64,000 nt of DNA from Barthelona sp. PCE (GCA_040285745.1 JAUFOR010000008.1:1116001-1180000); one strand, 5' to 3'; counted from the first letter of the stretch, positions 39,302 through 48,896 are shown. Notes: a model not told the origin generated them from the letters alone. Numbers and translations: made by a program.

Positions 39302-39847
39302 ATGCCATCTTTTACTGCCGAACAAACGACAGAGCCAACGAACCCTGAACCAGAAATCAAATTCGACGTTCAGCCATTTTTTGATTTCGATCTTGTTGAA
39401 TTTTGGGGTCCTGCTAAACACACAACCCCTACACCCTTTTCAGAGGATGTTCTTACACAATTCAGGAAGGAGAAACCACAATTTCACTTACCTGATTCAT
39501 ATTTAGCTTTCCTTCGTGTTAGAAATGGTGGTTATTGTACCAAGGATATGGTTCCAACCGATGATCCAGAATGCCCAATAGGAGTTGAATCATTCTTTCC
39601 CATCGAGAACCTTATTGGTGACAACACAGACTGGATTGATGAATGGGGTTATCCGTCTGAGTATCTTTATATTGCTGATACTCCAAGTGGTGGTCATGAT
39701 ATGATTGCTCTGGATTATTCTGTTGATCCTCTGGAACCAAGAGTTGTTAATATCGATCAGGAGATGGAATATCGTGTATTAGTTGTTGCTGATTGTTTTG
39801 AAGAATTTATTAAGAAGATGAAAACCTCTGAGGAATTAGGTTTTTAA
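39302..39847 (+). CDS. SMI1/KNR4 (SUKH-superfamily) domain protein
   Basis: The protein has 181 residues. A single SUKH domain spans about 30-175, with DLVEFWG, LPDSYLAFLRVRNGG (63-77) and the closing strand and helix (VVADCFEEFIKKM). In fungi SMI1/KNR4 is a scaffold tied to cell-wall signalling. In bacteria SUKH proteins are immunity factors against secreted nuclease toxins. Here no toxin partner is adjacent; neighbours are RhoGDI and an atypical kinase. The N-terminus is a Thr/Pro/Glu-rich tail of about 22 residues. Transfer from bacteria is possible, but codon use does not stand out to the eye. A CAG-ending pyrimidine-rich stretch lies at 39271-39290. Confidence 0.85.
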   Translation: MPSFTAEQTTEPTNPEPEIKFDVQPFFDFDLVEFWGPAKHTTPTPFSEDVLTQFRKEKPQFHLPDSYLAFLRVRNGGYCTKDMVPTDDPECPIGVESFFPIENLIGDNTDWIDEWGYPSEYLYIADTPSGGHDMIALDYSVDPLEPRVVNIDQEMEYRVLVVADCFEEFIKKMKTSEELGF

Positions 39848-39882
39848 ATAGTTTATTTATAATAAATTGATTATTGATATAA

Positions 39883-42351
39883 TTAATAATGGACAACATG
39901 TGAATGAAAATCTGAAATGTTTAGCACACTGCTAATAGAATCCTTCTCAATGAATACTGTGTTTAAATTACTGACACTGGTTGAAAGGTTGTTCTTATAG
40001 TTTAAATAAAACATTCGGAGACCTGTATTGTAAAAATGTGTTGAAAGTATATGACACACTCGTTCTAAATGCGTCATCTTGAAGCAATATTGCAGATTGT
40101 TAAATCTTTCAAACAACGGCACTACAGTTCTAAACGCTGTTTTGGAGCGGAAATTCATGAGTATGGTGACAATTCGGATATCTGAGAAACGTTCCTTCAA
40201 GATATTATCAAGAATTTCCATTGTTTCCAGATCTTTGTAATGGAGTTTCACCATGAGATCACTCTTGCATCCATACTGGTACGCAGGCTCAAGGAGCTCA
40301 TCCAATTTGTTTAAATCATCCTTGCTCAAGTCTAACAGAGCTTCCGCTTCGATTGAGGTACACAATATACACCTGGCATTCCTCTTGAAACTAGTGATAG
40401 TATCCAATGAAAGCTGCCTGAGTTCTGAAAAATCTACATATACACTCAAGTAATTCCAGTCGTCGTACTGCTCAAAGAAACTCAATAAATCTGCATTGAC
40501 AGTAACGCCAACGATACTTGGGTTGAGATAGTACGATTCGTCCATAAATGACTGCAGTTCCATACTGTTATTAACGTTGATTATTATACTAGGATGGTTA
40601 GTTTTTCCACTTAAGGCAGGTATAGAGTTGTGTTTGACGTAGTCTGAGTAAAAATCAACACACTGCTTTGTTGATTCAAATTTCTTGTTCAGAAAAACGG
40701 ATAGAAGGCTCTGGATACACGTGAGGAAGGCATAGTTGGACTGAAGCTGTGCATCATGGAAAAGCTTCATTCCACAATCTATTTTTTCCAGAATCCTAGA
40801 GTTTAACGTTACTGAGCTAAATACAATATACAGTATTCCATCAATCAAATCACCAAAACATCGCTTATAGTATTGCACATGTGTTCTTATGGTATCCTCT
40901 ATCGTGCTTCCTTGAAAGGTCGGTAGTTCAAATCCTAACCGATGAACCAATGCAGGGATCAAATAGAACCAATCAAATTCACGATGATTAAAATCATCGT
41001 TCTTCAATGGAGCACCTCCTTCACTTGACAAACTGCCACGTCTTGAATCAAACGGAGATCCTGCACGAGAATGTGCCAAGAGGCTGAAGTTCTGTGGAAT
41101 TGATTTCTCCCAAAACACAGGAGGAAGATAGGGGTCGCCCAACTGGGTCTCGAATCCCTTGGTGAATGCTGCCTTTCTTTGCACGAAATCCCAATCAATT
41201 AGTCTCGGGTGCAAACCCTTGAAAAAAGCTGGATCATCGGATCTAAACAAGATATTCTCCGTGTGAAGATCCAAATGAACAATTCCACAAGTGCTGATGA
41301 GACTGAGCACCTCAGTCATTGATAGAAAGTGTCGCATGGACCAACTTTCTGCATTAAGCGAACTACCGTTTAATTGCGACTGAAACATATTATCAACAAC
41401 TGTATTCTGATCACTTGAGAGGAAAGGCGTCAAAATGAGATCATAAAAAACTCTGTTGATACCGTCATCAATGCTATTGCCGCTGAACCACTTGGTTTGA
41501 TACACCTTATCATTATAACGGAGAGTTGGCGTCCGTCCACTGGGGAGTATGGCGGCGCTCTTGAAGAGCATCTGCCGGGTTTTGTTGGTTAGTAATTGGT
41601 CTATGACTGCCTGGTTATATCGTAAGAAGATTTGATTGAATTTGATCTTGTCGAAATAATTCTTCACGCGATTAATGTATCCTAAGAATACATCCAAGAA
41701 GTGGTCAAAGTTGACAGAGTTGCTGCACAGCCGGGATTTGGTGTTGTGATGTGTGAAATAAAGGGTTAAAGGCTGACAAAAATCGTTCAAGTGGATTCTT
41801 CCTTGAGGGTATGGTTCATGCAATTCTGCAATTCTGATGCTAATATTCATCGTGACGTACAGCCCGTTCCTGGGGGAATTTGATGTTGTGATTCCATACA
41901 CACAACCTCCTAGCGCCTTGATGGGGAATGCATCAACAGGCAATAGGCAAGATTGGTATGCTACTGTGTTTGATAAAACGTTGTCGAGGTCAGAGACGTT
42001 GAGAACTCGGCCGGAGTACGTCAGTGAGAAGATACAAGACTTTAGTTCATTACAATAAAGGGATGCATATGATGAAACATTTGTGGAACTGAGAAATTTT
42101 GGCATTGCTACATACTTAAGAAGCTTTCCATGTCTAACTATGGTGGATAACATTCTTAGAAAGTTTGAACAGCATCGCCACATCACCTGTTTTTGGAAAG
42201 CAAGATTTTCCATATTCTGTTGCATTGCCTTCCTTTCTTTGTCGAGATTGATGGATACTGTGATCTTTTCACTGTTGATTGCGGTCTCAGGAGGTTGAAA
42301 AACAAAATCTGTTCTACGTAGATGATCTATGTTGTAGATTGCTGTGTTCAT
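39883..42351 (-). CDS. Large atypical protein-kinase-like protein
   Basis: The protein has 822 residues. The centre contains a kinase catalytic loop, HLDLHTENILF (H359, D361, N366), and then RLIDWDF (D386-W387-D388), where DFG is expected; the D-x-D sequence recalls aminoglycoside-kinase-like and other atypical kinases. A clear glycine-rich loop and beta-3 lysine are not visible in the upstream 240-340 region. The N-terminal 230 and C-terminal 340 residues match nothing I recognise; the C-terminus is helical with many Leu and Phe. Activity is uncertain. ATG 42351 is the first ATG; the frame above lacks one. It converges on the SUKH gene with 35 bp between stops. Confidence 0.7.
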   Translation of the reverse strand: MNTAIYNIDHLRRTDFVFQPPETAINSEKITVSINLDKERKAMQQNMENLAFQKQVMWRCCSNFLRMLSTIVRHGKLLKYVAMPKFLSSTNVSSYASLYCNELKSCIFSLTYSGRVLNVSDLDNVLSNTVAYQSCLLPVDAFPIKALGGCVYGITTSNSPRNGLYVTMNISIRIAELHEPYPQGRIHLNDFCQPLTLYFTHHNTKSRLCSNSVNFDHFLDVFLGYINRVKNYFDKIKFNQIFLRYNQAVIDQLLTNKTRQMLFKSAAILPSGRTPTLRYNDKVYQTKWFSGNSIDDGINRVFYDLILTPFLSSDQNTVVDNMFQSQLNGSSLNAESWSMRHFLSMTEVLSLISTCGIVHLDLHTENILFRSDDPAFFKGLHPRLIDWDFVQRKAAFTKGFETQLGDPYLPPVFWEKSIPQNFSLLAHSRAGSPFDSRRGSLSSEGGAPLKNDDFNHREFDWFYLIPALVHRLGFELPTFQGSTIEDTIRTHVQYYKRCFGDLIDGILYIVFSSVTLNSRILEKIDCGMKLFHDAQLQSNYAFLTCIQSLLSVFLNKKFESTKQCVDFYSDYVKHNSIPALSGKTNHPSIIINVNNSMELQSFMDESYYLNPSIVGVTVNADLLSFFEQYDDWNYLSVYVDFSELRQLSLDTITSFKRNARCILCTSIEAEALLDLSKDDLNKLDELLEPAYQYGCKSDLMVKLHYKDLETMEILDNILKERFSDIRIVTILMNFRSKTAFRTVVPLFERFNNLQYCFKMTHLERVCHILSTHFYNTGLRMFYLNYKNNLSTSVSNLNTVFIEKDSISSVLNISDFHSHVVHY

Positions 42352-42683
42352 GCTTATCACGGTTTTGGAAAACGATTTTTTAAGCCAGAATCACCGCTAC
42401 TGACAGGTGTGAAAGAGTAGGAAGAAGTATATACACCTAGTTTCACTTAAAACTACTTCTAATTGGATTTCCCTTCTAACGTGGGGTAAATAACCTTAAT
42501 TGTGATAGTTGTCCGCTAAATTACTCTTAGATATCTCAAACACCGCTTTCTGCAATATTTTTCGACCTTTTCAGTACTTCTGTTATATTGCTTATTTATC
42601 TTAATCTGTTACATTTTTATGGCATTTTATCCATATTATCGAAAATATTTATAGAATAACGCAGAGTGATCAATGCAGGGTTT
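42352..42683. other. Intergenic region
   Basis: 332 bp, AT-rich, between two reverse-strand genes. A pyrimidine-rich run precedes the kinase-like gene. I see no coding frame or RNA gene. Confidence 0.5.
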
Positions 42684-44729
42684 TTAATCATTTTTATTTT
42701 CAAAAGTAAAGGATTCATGACCTATGCCAGCACCTTCTAGAAGCATGGGTTCGGTGGAAAGAATATTCTTTTCATTATTTTCAAAGTCAATGGAAAACAT
42801 AGTTCGACTGATGGGCGGGTTAAGCGATGTTATTGTTAATATAACATCCAAGGGCAGCATCAGAAAAGCACAGGTCTCTACAGCAGCCTGCTGGATCATT
42901 GTGTCAGTGGAAGCACAAAAATCAAGAACTTTAGGGAGGAGAACTGCTTTGATTTCACAAAGTTCTAAGTCACAGCAGGAAAGCCCTACAATGTTTTTGG
43001 CAAAGACCAGGAACGCCATTGTGACAGCAGAGCTTTCATGCATCATTGTGGTTTGGAAACCTGAAATGACATCCATAACTTCGAAATTATTTTGTGTATG
43101 GGCGAATTCTGCGACTATATGTAGTGCAAACACAATAAACACGGCATTCTGTTCAACATCACCAACAAATTTCAAAAAATTTATACAACAGGAAAAAACA
43201 AAAGAAATTAAATCTTTATCAGTTGAATTTTGTTGAATAAAAATAAAAAGCCGTTGCATGATGTCATACGAGAAGTCCAGGCACTTGAGTTTTCTGATTG
43301 ATAACAGATTTAGTATGTTGAGGAAGAAAGCCTTCTTAGACTCACTGAATTTCTCTATCAAAACAGTAAATGATTCCAAAAGAAGGCGTAAATTGAGGTT
43401 CTCGACCCCAAATAACCTGAATAACCTGCTAAAATTCGGTCTAAAACTGGATCGACAGCTCCACTCTACAAGAGACAGGATTCCGACGGTTGCAAGTGTA
43501 AAGTCCGTTCTGTTGTCGTCAAGGAGGGTCACTACCATCGAAAAAACGCGCCTTCCCACGTCCTTTAACGTTTCATCAACAAAGTACTCTTGGGTGAGCG
43601 TTTTGAAAAAACGACCTGCCTGAATGCTTGTCTTTAGTCCCAAAAACTGTGCATTCGTTGTGCTTCGTACATGCAGGAAACCAGTAAGTGTCACAAAGGC
43701 TTCAACCAGCAGTTTGATGTCGAAAGTGTGATGTGAAAAGATGCACTTTAAGCACTCGATGAGTATGGCGTTAGCAATACGTCGTTTGTGCATGCCTCCT
43801 CCGCTGCGCATATCTTGCCGCGCATTCACGTAAGTGAAGAGGATGTTTTCTACTTCATACATCGGGTACTTGGTCAAATCACTGAATTTGATGAACAAAT
43901 GAAGGGTGCTTAGCAAACAGCAGATGCAAAACGGAGAAACAAAGCTATGCACACTGTACCTACAGTCAACATCACTGTTCAGACATCTCTTAAGTGGTTT
44001 TAAAAGACATGTGAGTGCGTACTGCACAAGATCGACCGGGAGGTAGTTGAAGACGTATTTGCATAGCTGGCAGCCCTTGATCCACAACGTTGGAGAGTTT
44101 GAACTGAATAATGTGTCAATGATGCCAGCAATATGAGGGTAAGGCAAAATATCATTGTCTTTTTTGACCATTGCAACGAGTACAGCGGTGGCTGCGGTCG
44201 CGATACCCATGTTCGATGAAGTAATCAGCGTTGTGACTTTAGGGAGTATCAGCTCAAAAAAATCAGTGTTGAAAACAGGTGCGAGTGCTTGTAGTGTGCA
44301 TCGTATAATCACGTCATTAGGATAGCTGAGGAGAGCAACGAGCGTGTGCGTGAATAGCAGCACGAAGTCATTGTTGTCTAACTCTGTTGATGTGAAGTCA
44401 ATACACTTGAGACCATAAATAATGTCCTTCTCATCATTTGAGCTCAATACCTTGCTCAAAACAGTGACTAAAGCAGGCCCAACAAGAGAACCAAAGCCCA
44501 AGTTCTTGATCAGCAACAATTTAACTAGAATTTTTCGTGCGGTGTAACTCTTAAGCCGCTTATTGCTGATTTGAATCGTAATTTTGCCCAACTCTTGTTG
44601 AACGACGCTTCTTCGCTCCGAAAACGTGAAACATGTGTCAATTCTATGAGCAAAAATTTTAAAGCCCTTGTATTTTGATAATTCGCTATTCCCAAGCCCG
44701 TATTTCAAATATGTAGAGAACTTCCCCAT
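42684..44729 (-). CDS. Adaptin-like large subunit (AP-complex type), HEAT solenoid
   Basis: The protein has 681 residues, nearly all alpha-solenoid. The N-terminus (FSERRSVVQQELGKI, then ARKILVKLLLIKNLGFG) follows the adaptin pattern of ER-xx-IQKELAxI and a repeated LxKLLY-like helix. Adaptins load cargo with YxxPhi or dileucine signals into coated vesicles. At this length it covers the trunk only; the hinge and ear of alpha, gamma or epsilon adaptins are missing or reduced to a short tail. Which AP complex is not decidable. A CAG-ending pyrimidine tract (TTTTTTCTCCTTTTCAG, minus strand) lies 20 nt before the start. Another HEAT protein is a possible alternative. Confidence 0.62.
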   Translation of the reverse strand: MGKFSTYLKYGLGNSELSKYKGFKIFAHRIDTCFTFSERRSVVQQELGKITIQISNKRLKSYTARKILVKLLLIKNLGFGSLVGPALVTVLSKVLSSNDEKDIIYGLKCIDFTSTELDNNDFVLLFTHTLVALLSYPNDVIIRCTLQALAPVFNTDFFELILPKVTTLITSSNMGIATAATAVLVAMVKKDNDILPYPHIAGIIDTLFSSNSPTLWIKGCQLCKYVFNYLPVDLVQYALTCLLKPLKRCLNSDVDCRYSVHSFVSPFCICCLLSTLHLFIKFSDLTKYPMYEVENILFTYVNARQDMRSGGGMHKRRIANAILIECLKCIFSHHTFDIKLLVEAFVTLTGFLHVRSTTNAQFLGLKTSIQAGRFFKTLTQEYFVDETLKDVGRRVFSMVVTLLDDNRTDFTLATVGILSLVEWSCRSSFRPNFSRLFRLFGVENLNLRLLLESFTVLIEKFSESKKAFFLNILNLLSIRKLKCLDFSYDIMQRLFIFIQQNSTDKDLISFVFSCCINFLKFVGDVEQNAVFIVFALHIVAEFAHTQNNFEVMDVISGFQTTMMHESSAVTMAFLVFAKNIVGLSCCDLELCEIKAVLLPKVLDFCASTDTMIQQAAVETCAFLMLPLDVILTITSLNPPISRTMFSIDFENNEKNILSTEPMLLEGAGIGHESFTFENKND

Positions 44730-44820
44730 CAGAACAACCGCAGAAATTCTGAAAAGGAGAAAAAATGAAACTTCACAATAATCAGGTTTTCAATTTATTT
44801 CAGAGCTTCATTTTTCAGCC

Positions 44821-47037
44821 TTACTTCTTCCTTGACGAGAAAATACTCGACGCGTCTCCACCGAGTACATCCTGATACTGAATGTACTGTCTGTTCCAAG
44901 GATCACTGGATACATCTAACCTTGTTCCCATATTAAAGTTAACAAAACAGTCCAGAAGCACACGCCTGAAGTTGTAATCATTGTCTTCCCATACTACATT
45001 TGTTAGGAACCTACTGAACCGATCATCTGTCAAAACACGCACTCTGTTATCTAACTCCAAGACGTTATCCTCAGAGTTCTTCAGGAATGATCTGTTTGGC
45101 TCGTCCACGTTGAGACAGAAGGTCACAGGGAAGATTACAGGGAAGTCAGGGGACTGGACTTTGCGTCTAAAGACATTAACGCGGTGGAAAGGAGTGAGGG
45201 CTTCAATCAGAGCCTGGTTAACACGGGCGACTGTGGTGGAGCCAACACGGAGTGACTTCAACGAACCTGGGAGCATGAGTGCATCCATAACCGTCAGACT
45301 GCGATGTATTGGGAACTCTCCATTCATTCGGCCTGCAGATAGTATAACGATTGTTGGTGCACGGTCGGACGCCACCCACCCATGCAGCATTGACGCGCAC
45401 ATGAGCGGTACCGGGTGGCAATCCCCTTTGAGCACGGCGGTGCTGCAGTGAACCACAGACTGCTCGAACGTGGTGATGGGGGGAAGGAGACTGGGGAAAG
45501 GGGCGATCCTCTGCTTGACTCTAATGTTCTTCTTGATGATTGTGACCAGGTTACTGAGCGCGCGCCGCACCCTTCGAACCTCAAAACCGCAGGGTGGCCC
45601 ATGCAGCAGAATAGATAAAATACAGCTATTATTCATTGCGTGCTGTCTTTTTTGGTTTTGAGAGAAATTAATGTGTTCGTTGCTGGCTCCTAGTATATGT
45701 GAACGGTATGCAGACATTATCTGACGTGGAAGAAGCGGAAGATAAATGTTGGCCTCGTCCACAATGAGGTTGGCGTTTCTGATCGTTGTGCTCAGCATCT
45801 CACCATGTATAACGATTTCTTCTTCAGAACCAACACAGCTGCCACCGTCCACCACGAACCTAATAGCGGGCGCCAAGTCAGGGGAAAGCATGGGTTTTGC
45901 ACCGGAAATACTGAGTGTGTCAAGGTTACAAGGAATAAAGTACTTGGTATCGGGTTTGATGATACCGAGTCCGTTAAATTCTGCAGGCTGTTCAATCCTG
46001 TTAATGACGTTAATCTCATGGAACCAGTTCTGTGTGTATGAGTTAATGGAGGCCACGTCCTTCACCGAGAATGTCGAGTCGCTGTAGTAGCTGATGATCA
46101 GCGTTTTTCTTACGAACGTGTCGAGATACCCAATTGGGATTTTGTCCTGGATGCTCATAATGATCCGATCTACGATGTTCTCGTAGTCGTTTCGGAGCGA
46201 CGTGACGCCCGCTTTGATGAACGCCTCGTTTTCGAGAACGTCCTCATCTAAAAAGTGGACAAAGACGATCAAGTGCCGTTTCTCGGATTCGGCCGATGAC
46301 TCCAGCTTGACGTCGTATATAAGAGCCTCCTCGCCCGCATCTCCCCAGTTCGGAAGGACGTTGTGGTGCATACTGAGATGGATCTGGCCCTTATGCAAAT
46401 CAACTCTTTTGTATGCACGTTCTTTCACTGGCCAAACAGAGCTGCTCAGAGACGCATTGCTCAGCAGCCAGGGGACAGATGGAACAGCGTCCATTATACC
46501 AATGATGATGTCCCTTCTCAGCGAAAGCTCAGGTTTACCAACACACATGCAATCAAAATCCATGACAGCAATTAGTTCGTTTAGTGCCACACCGATGTTG
46601 AATGATTCCTCTGGTACGTTCATCGTTAGCCAATGAAGACCTCCGCCGTGGATAAATAACAGTGGAAGATCTACGTCTTGCAACAAATCAGTGCGATGAC
46701 ATGCAATATACTGTGCCATGAGGGCCGCATCTCCCGCAGCCCCCCGCTTCGGTATGATATTTACCGTGTCTCTTACGTAACAAACAGTGTAATCTGGTGC
46801 CGGGTATTGTTTGCTCTCAAACAGGTCATCTGATGGCTCAAATGGCAGGTCCACTACATGGCGGAGGTCATTGCGACAGAAAAACTGTCTAGAGAACTCG
46901 TATAAATTCTCTGGTTTGTGTGCCATTACGTTGTACAGATATGACTTCATTAGATGCTCTAGTTCAGGGTGTTGGGTCAAATAGAAGTTATGCTCAAGCA
47001 ATCTTTCGTCAATATCTTCTTCTGTTTCTGAACTCAT
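44821..47037 (-). CDS. RIIa (PKA-docking-type) domain protein, 738 aa
   Basis: Residues 21-53 (HPELEHLMKSYLYNVMAHKP, then ENLYEFSRQFF) match the RIIa dimerisation/docking helix pair found in PKA regulatory subunits and in ROPN1/SPA17-type flagellar proteins. The remaining 690 residues match no family I know. They look globular, with Val/Ile/Leu-rich strands, and show no cyclic-nucleotide-binding domain, so this is not a PKA regulatory subunit. RIIa proteins bind AKAP helices, often in axonemes (radial spokes), which hints at flagella. The start is ATG 47037, and the leader is pyrimidine-rich (TCTTTCAACCCCCCTTTC). The gene lies 91 bp downstream of nothing shared: its neighbour on the same strand, the adaptin-like gene, follows after 91 bp. 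Confidence 0.78.
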   Translation of the reverse strand: MSSETEEDIDERLLEHNFYLTQHPELEHLMKSYLYNVMAHKPENLYEFSRQFFCRNDLRHVVDLPFEPSDDLFESKQYPAPDYTVCYVRDTVNIIPKRGAAGDAALMAQYIACHRTDLLQDVDLPLLFIHGGGLHWLTMNVPEESFNIGVALNELIAVMDFDCMCVGKPELSLRRDIIIGIMDAVPSVPWLLSNASLSSSVWPVKERAYKRVDLHKGQIHLSMHHNVLPNWGDAGEEALIYDVKLESSAESEKRHLIVFVHFLDEDVLENEAFIKAGVTSLRNDYENIVDRIIMSIQDKIPIGYLDTFVRKTLIISYYSDSTFSVKDVASINSYTQNWFHEINVINRIEQPAEFNGLGIIKPDTKYFIPCNLDTLSISGAKPMLSPDLAPAIRFVVDGGSCVGSEEEIVIHGEMLSTTIRNANLIVDEANIYLPLLPRQIMSAYRSHILGASNEHINFSQNQKRQHAMNNSCILSILLHGPPCGFEVRRVRRALSNLVTIIKKNIRVKQRIAPFPSLLPPITTFEQSVVHCSTAVLKGDCHPVPLMCASMLHGWVASDRAPTIVILSAGRMNGEFPIHRSLTVMDALMLPGSLKSLRVGSTTVARVNQALIEALTPFHRVNVFRRKVQSPDFPVIFPVTFCLNVDEPNRSFLKNSEDNVLELDNRVRVLTDDRFSRFLTNVVWEDNDYNFRRVLLDCFVNFNMGTRLDVSSDPWNRQYIQYQDVLGGDASSIFSSRKK

Positions 47038-47563
47038 AATGAAAGGGGGGTTGAAAGATAAAACAGTTTTTTTGTGGCAATTGTGGATCTAAACACTAGC
47101 AGGAAGTAGTTTGATGCATGTGTATCATGGAGGGTAATAGAAATGTGAAGTTTCTTTTTTTTTCTTGTTTGGATTGATCATCTTTCATGGTTTGTTTATT
47201 TTTTTGTGAGTGTGATGATGATCTCTTAGCAATGGCATTGTTATCGGATGACTGAAAGATTGAGTGGTTTCTGCTTTGTATAAGGCAGATAGGGTTGAGT
47301 ATTTGTCTTGCGATTCTAGTTGCAATGTTTACGTGTGATGTAGGTGTATAGCTATGATATGACACGTGTATAAGAGCCAAAATTCTTTCATTTTTTTCAG
47401 ATTCTATTGTCAAGCAGGTTTTTACGCCAACTACATGGTGTAACATCAAGTAAAATGGCGGTCACCGCGATTACAACCGCAACAAAATCCCACAATCACG
47501 AGAACGTCGTTTTGCGTCATTTCACTCTTTCTATTGCTCTTAAAGCAGATCAGCTGGAATAGT
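47038..47563. other. Divergent intergenic region with an upstream ORF
   Basis: 526 bp between the RIIa gene and the phosphodiesterase gene. A run of T ending in CAG (47391-47400) is a good acceptor-like site. After it, an ATG at 47455 in good context (AAAATGG) opens a 35-codon frame whose TAG (47560-47562) ends one base before the ATG of the phosphodiesterase. This may be a regulatory upstream ORF. A 116-codon reverse frame (47096-47446) is probably spurious. Confidence 0.45.
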
Positions 47564-48874
47564 ATGATGGGGCACACCATAATAATAATGCTTTTGATCT
47601 CTCTTCTTGTATCAGGCCAAACATTCAACGTTTTACAGATTACTGACATACATTATGACGAAATGTATACTCCTACGGGATCAAGCGAATGGGGAAACAA
47701 CTTCTGCCGAGTAAGCACCGACCATACACCTCCAGCACCGTTTTCAAGACCTGGCTGTGATAGTTCCTGGTTACTGGTTGAAACAGCGATTCAACAGGCA
47801 CGATTGGTGGCAGCCCCCGATATTTTGATAATATCAGGCGACATTGCAGCTCACAAAACGGAACCTGACATGAAAATTCGTGAGTTTAAAAAAGTTGCTG
47901 CTCTTATAAGCGGACTTTTCGAAAAAACAAAGACTAAAATCCTCTTCTGTCTCGGAAATAACGACGTGAAGGGCAACTATGTCTTTGATCATGAGTTTAA
48001 CATACAAGCAGCTGAAGCTCTCAAGTCATTAATTCCATCAGAATCCTTTGAATCGTTTAGGGACAATGCATATTACCACACGTGGCACCACAACACACAC
48101 TTTATCGTGATCAATACGCTTGCATACACAACACATGACGATGAAGACAGGGGACCCGATCCGTACAACCAGTTTGCATTCCTCGAAACTCAGCTCAGGA
48201 ATACAAGGGACATGGGTGGCGTTGCGATGTTGATTGGTCATATCTTCCCGTCGCATGTTGTTTTCCATCAGATGCAGATGTGGAAGGCACAATACGTTGA
48301 TAGTTTTATTGTTTTGATGAAAAACTATAGGGATGTGATCGCCCACTCGTTCTGGGGCCACGTGCATAAGGACATTGTGCGTATTATATTCGAGGACGAT
48401 GATGTGCATAAGGATCCCATTATGACAGGTTTTATTGCTCCATCAATTAGTGCTTCCAATCTCAACAATCCAGCATTCTCTGCATACGAAATAGATTTCA
48501 AGTCAGGAATCATGTATGACGCAGCTCGTTATTTCATTGATCTTCATCGTGCTAATTATCGCTATAATAAGGATAAAAGCTTGCCTCGTTTCCAACTAGA
48601 GCTAAAATATTCCAAGGACTACGGCTTCTCTCAGATAAACAAATACACGATGCGAGACTTCGTGCACGGTATGTTTGCCCACCTTCTTGATGATCGCGTG
48701 AATAGAATAAGCGGTTCTAATGATATTTCATCGAGTAGAGAGATGTTTGACAAGTACTTCGCTGCTGTCACCGTGCAATGGTTGGATGGGGCGTTGCACT
48801 ACTGCACCATTACTCGTATGAAGCACGAGAATTTTATTGATTGCCTTAACACTCTCGATGACAAATATTTTTAA
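47564..48874 (+). CDS. Secreted metallophosphodiesterase, sphingomyelinase-like/endopolyphosphatase type
   Basis: The protein has 436 residues. An N-terminal signal peptide or anchor (TIIIMLLISLLVSGQ) is followed by a calcineurin-like dinuclear-metal phosphoesterase fold: TDIHYD, SGDIAAHK, LGNNDVKGN, IGHIFPSH and WGHVHKD. Conserved Cys residues (FCR, GCD) fit the acid-sphingomyelinase-like family. Sphingomyelinases and SMPDL3 have GNHD/E, with a catalytic histidine; this protein has GNND, which I recall as the pattern of the yeast vacuolar endopolyphosphatase Ppn1. It may therefore cut polyphosphate or a similar substrate in a vacuole or outside the cell. ATG 47564 or 47567 is the start; the frame above lacks ATG. 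It converges on the giant gene with 22 bp between stops. Confidence 0.85.
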   Translation: MMGHTIIIMLLISLLVSGQTFNVLQITDIHYDEMYTPTGSSEWGNNFCRVSTDHTPPAPFSRPGCDSSWLLVETAIQQARLVAAPDILIISGDIAAHKTEPDMKIREFKKVAALISGLFEKTKTKILFCLGNNDVKGNYVFDHEFNIQAAEALKSLIPSESFESFRDNAYYHTWHHNTHFIVINTLAYTTHDDEDRGPDPYNQFAFLETQLRNTRDMGGVAMLIGHIFPSHVVFHQMQMWKAQYVDSFIVLMKNYRDVIAHSFWGHVHKDIVRIIFEDDDVHKDPIMTGFIAPSISASNLNNPAFSAYEIDFKSGIMYDAARYFIDLHRANYRYNKDKSLPRFQLELKYSKDYGFSQINKYTMRDFVHGMFAHLLDDRVNRISGSNDISSSREMFDKYFAAVTVQWLDGALHYCTITRMKHENFIDCLNTLDDKYF

Positions 48875-48896
48875 TAGTAAAATGAATAGTTCGTGT

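Noticed and set aside
47096-47446. 116-codon reverse ORF in the RIIa/phosphodiesterase gap
   Set aside because: Composition is irregular (His, Ser, Ile-rich), no domain is visible, and it covers the region expected to hold two promoters.
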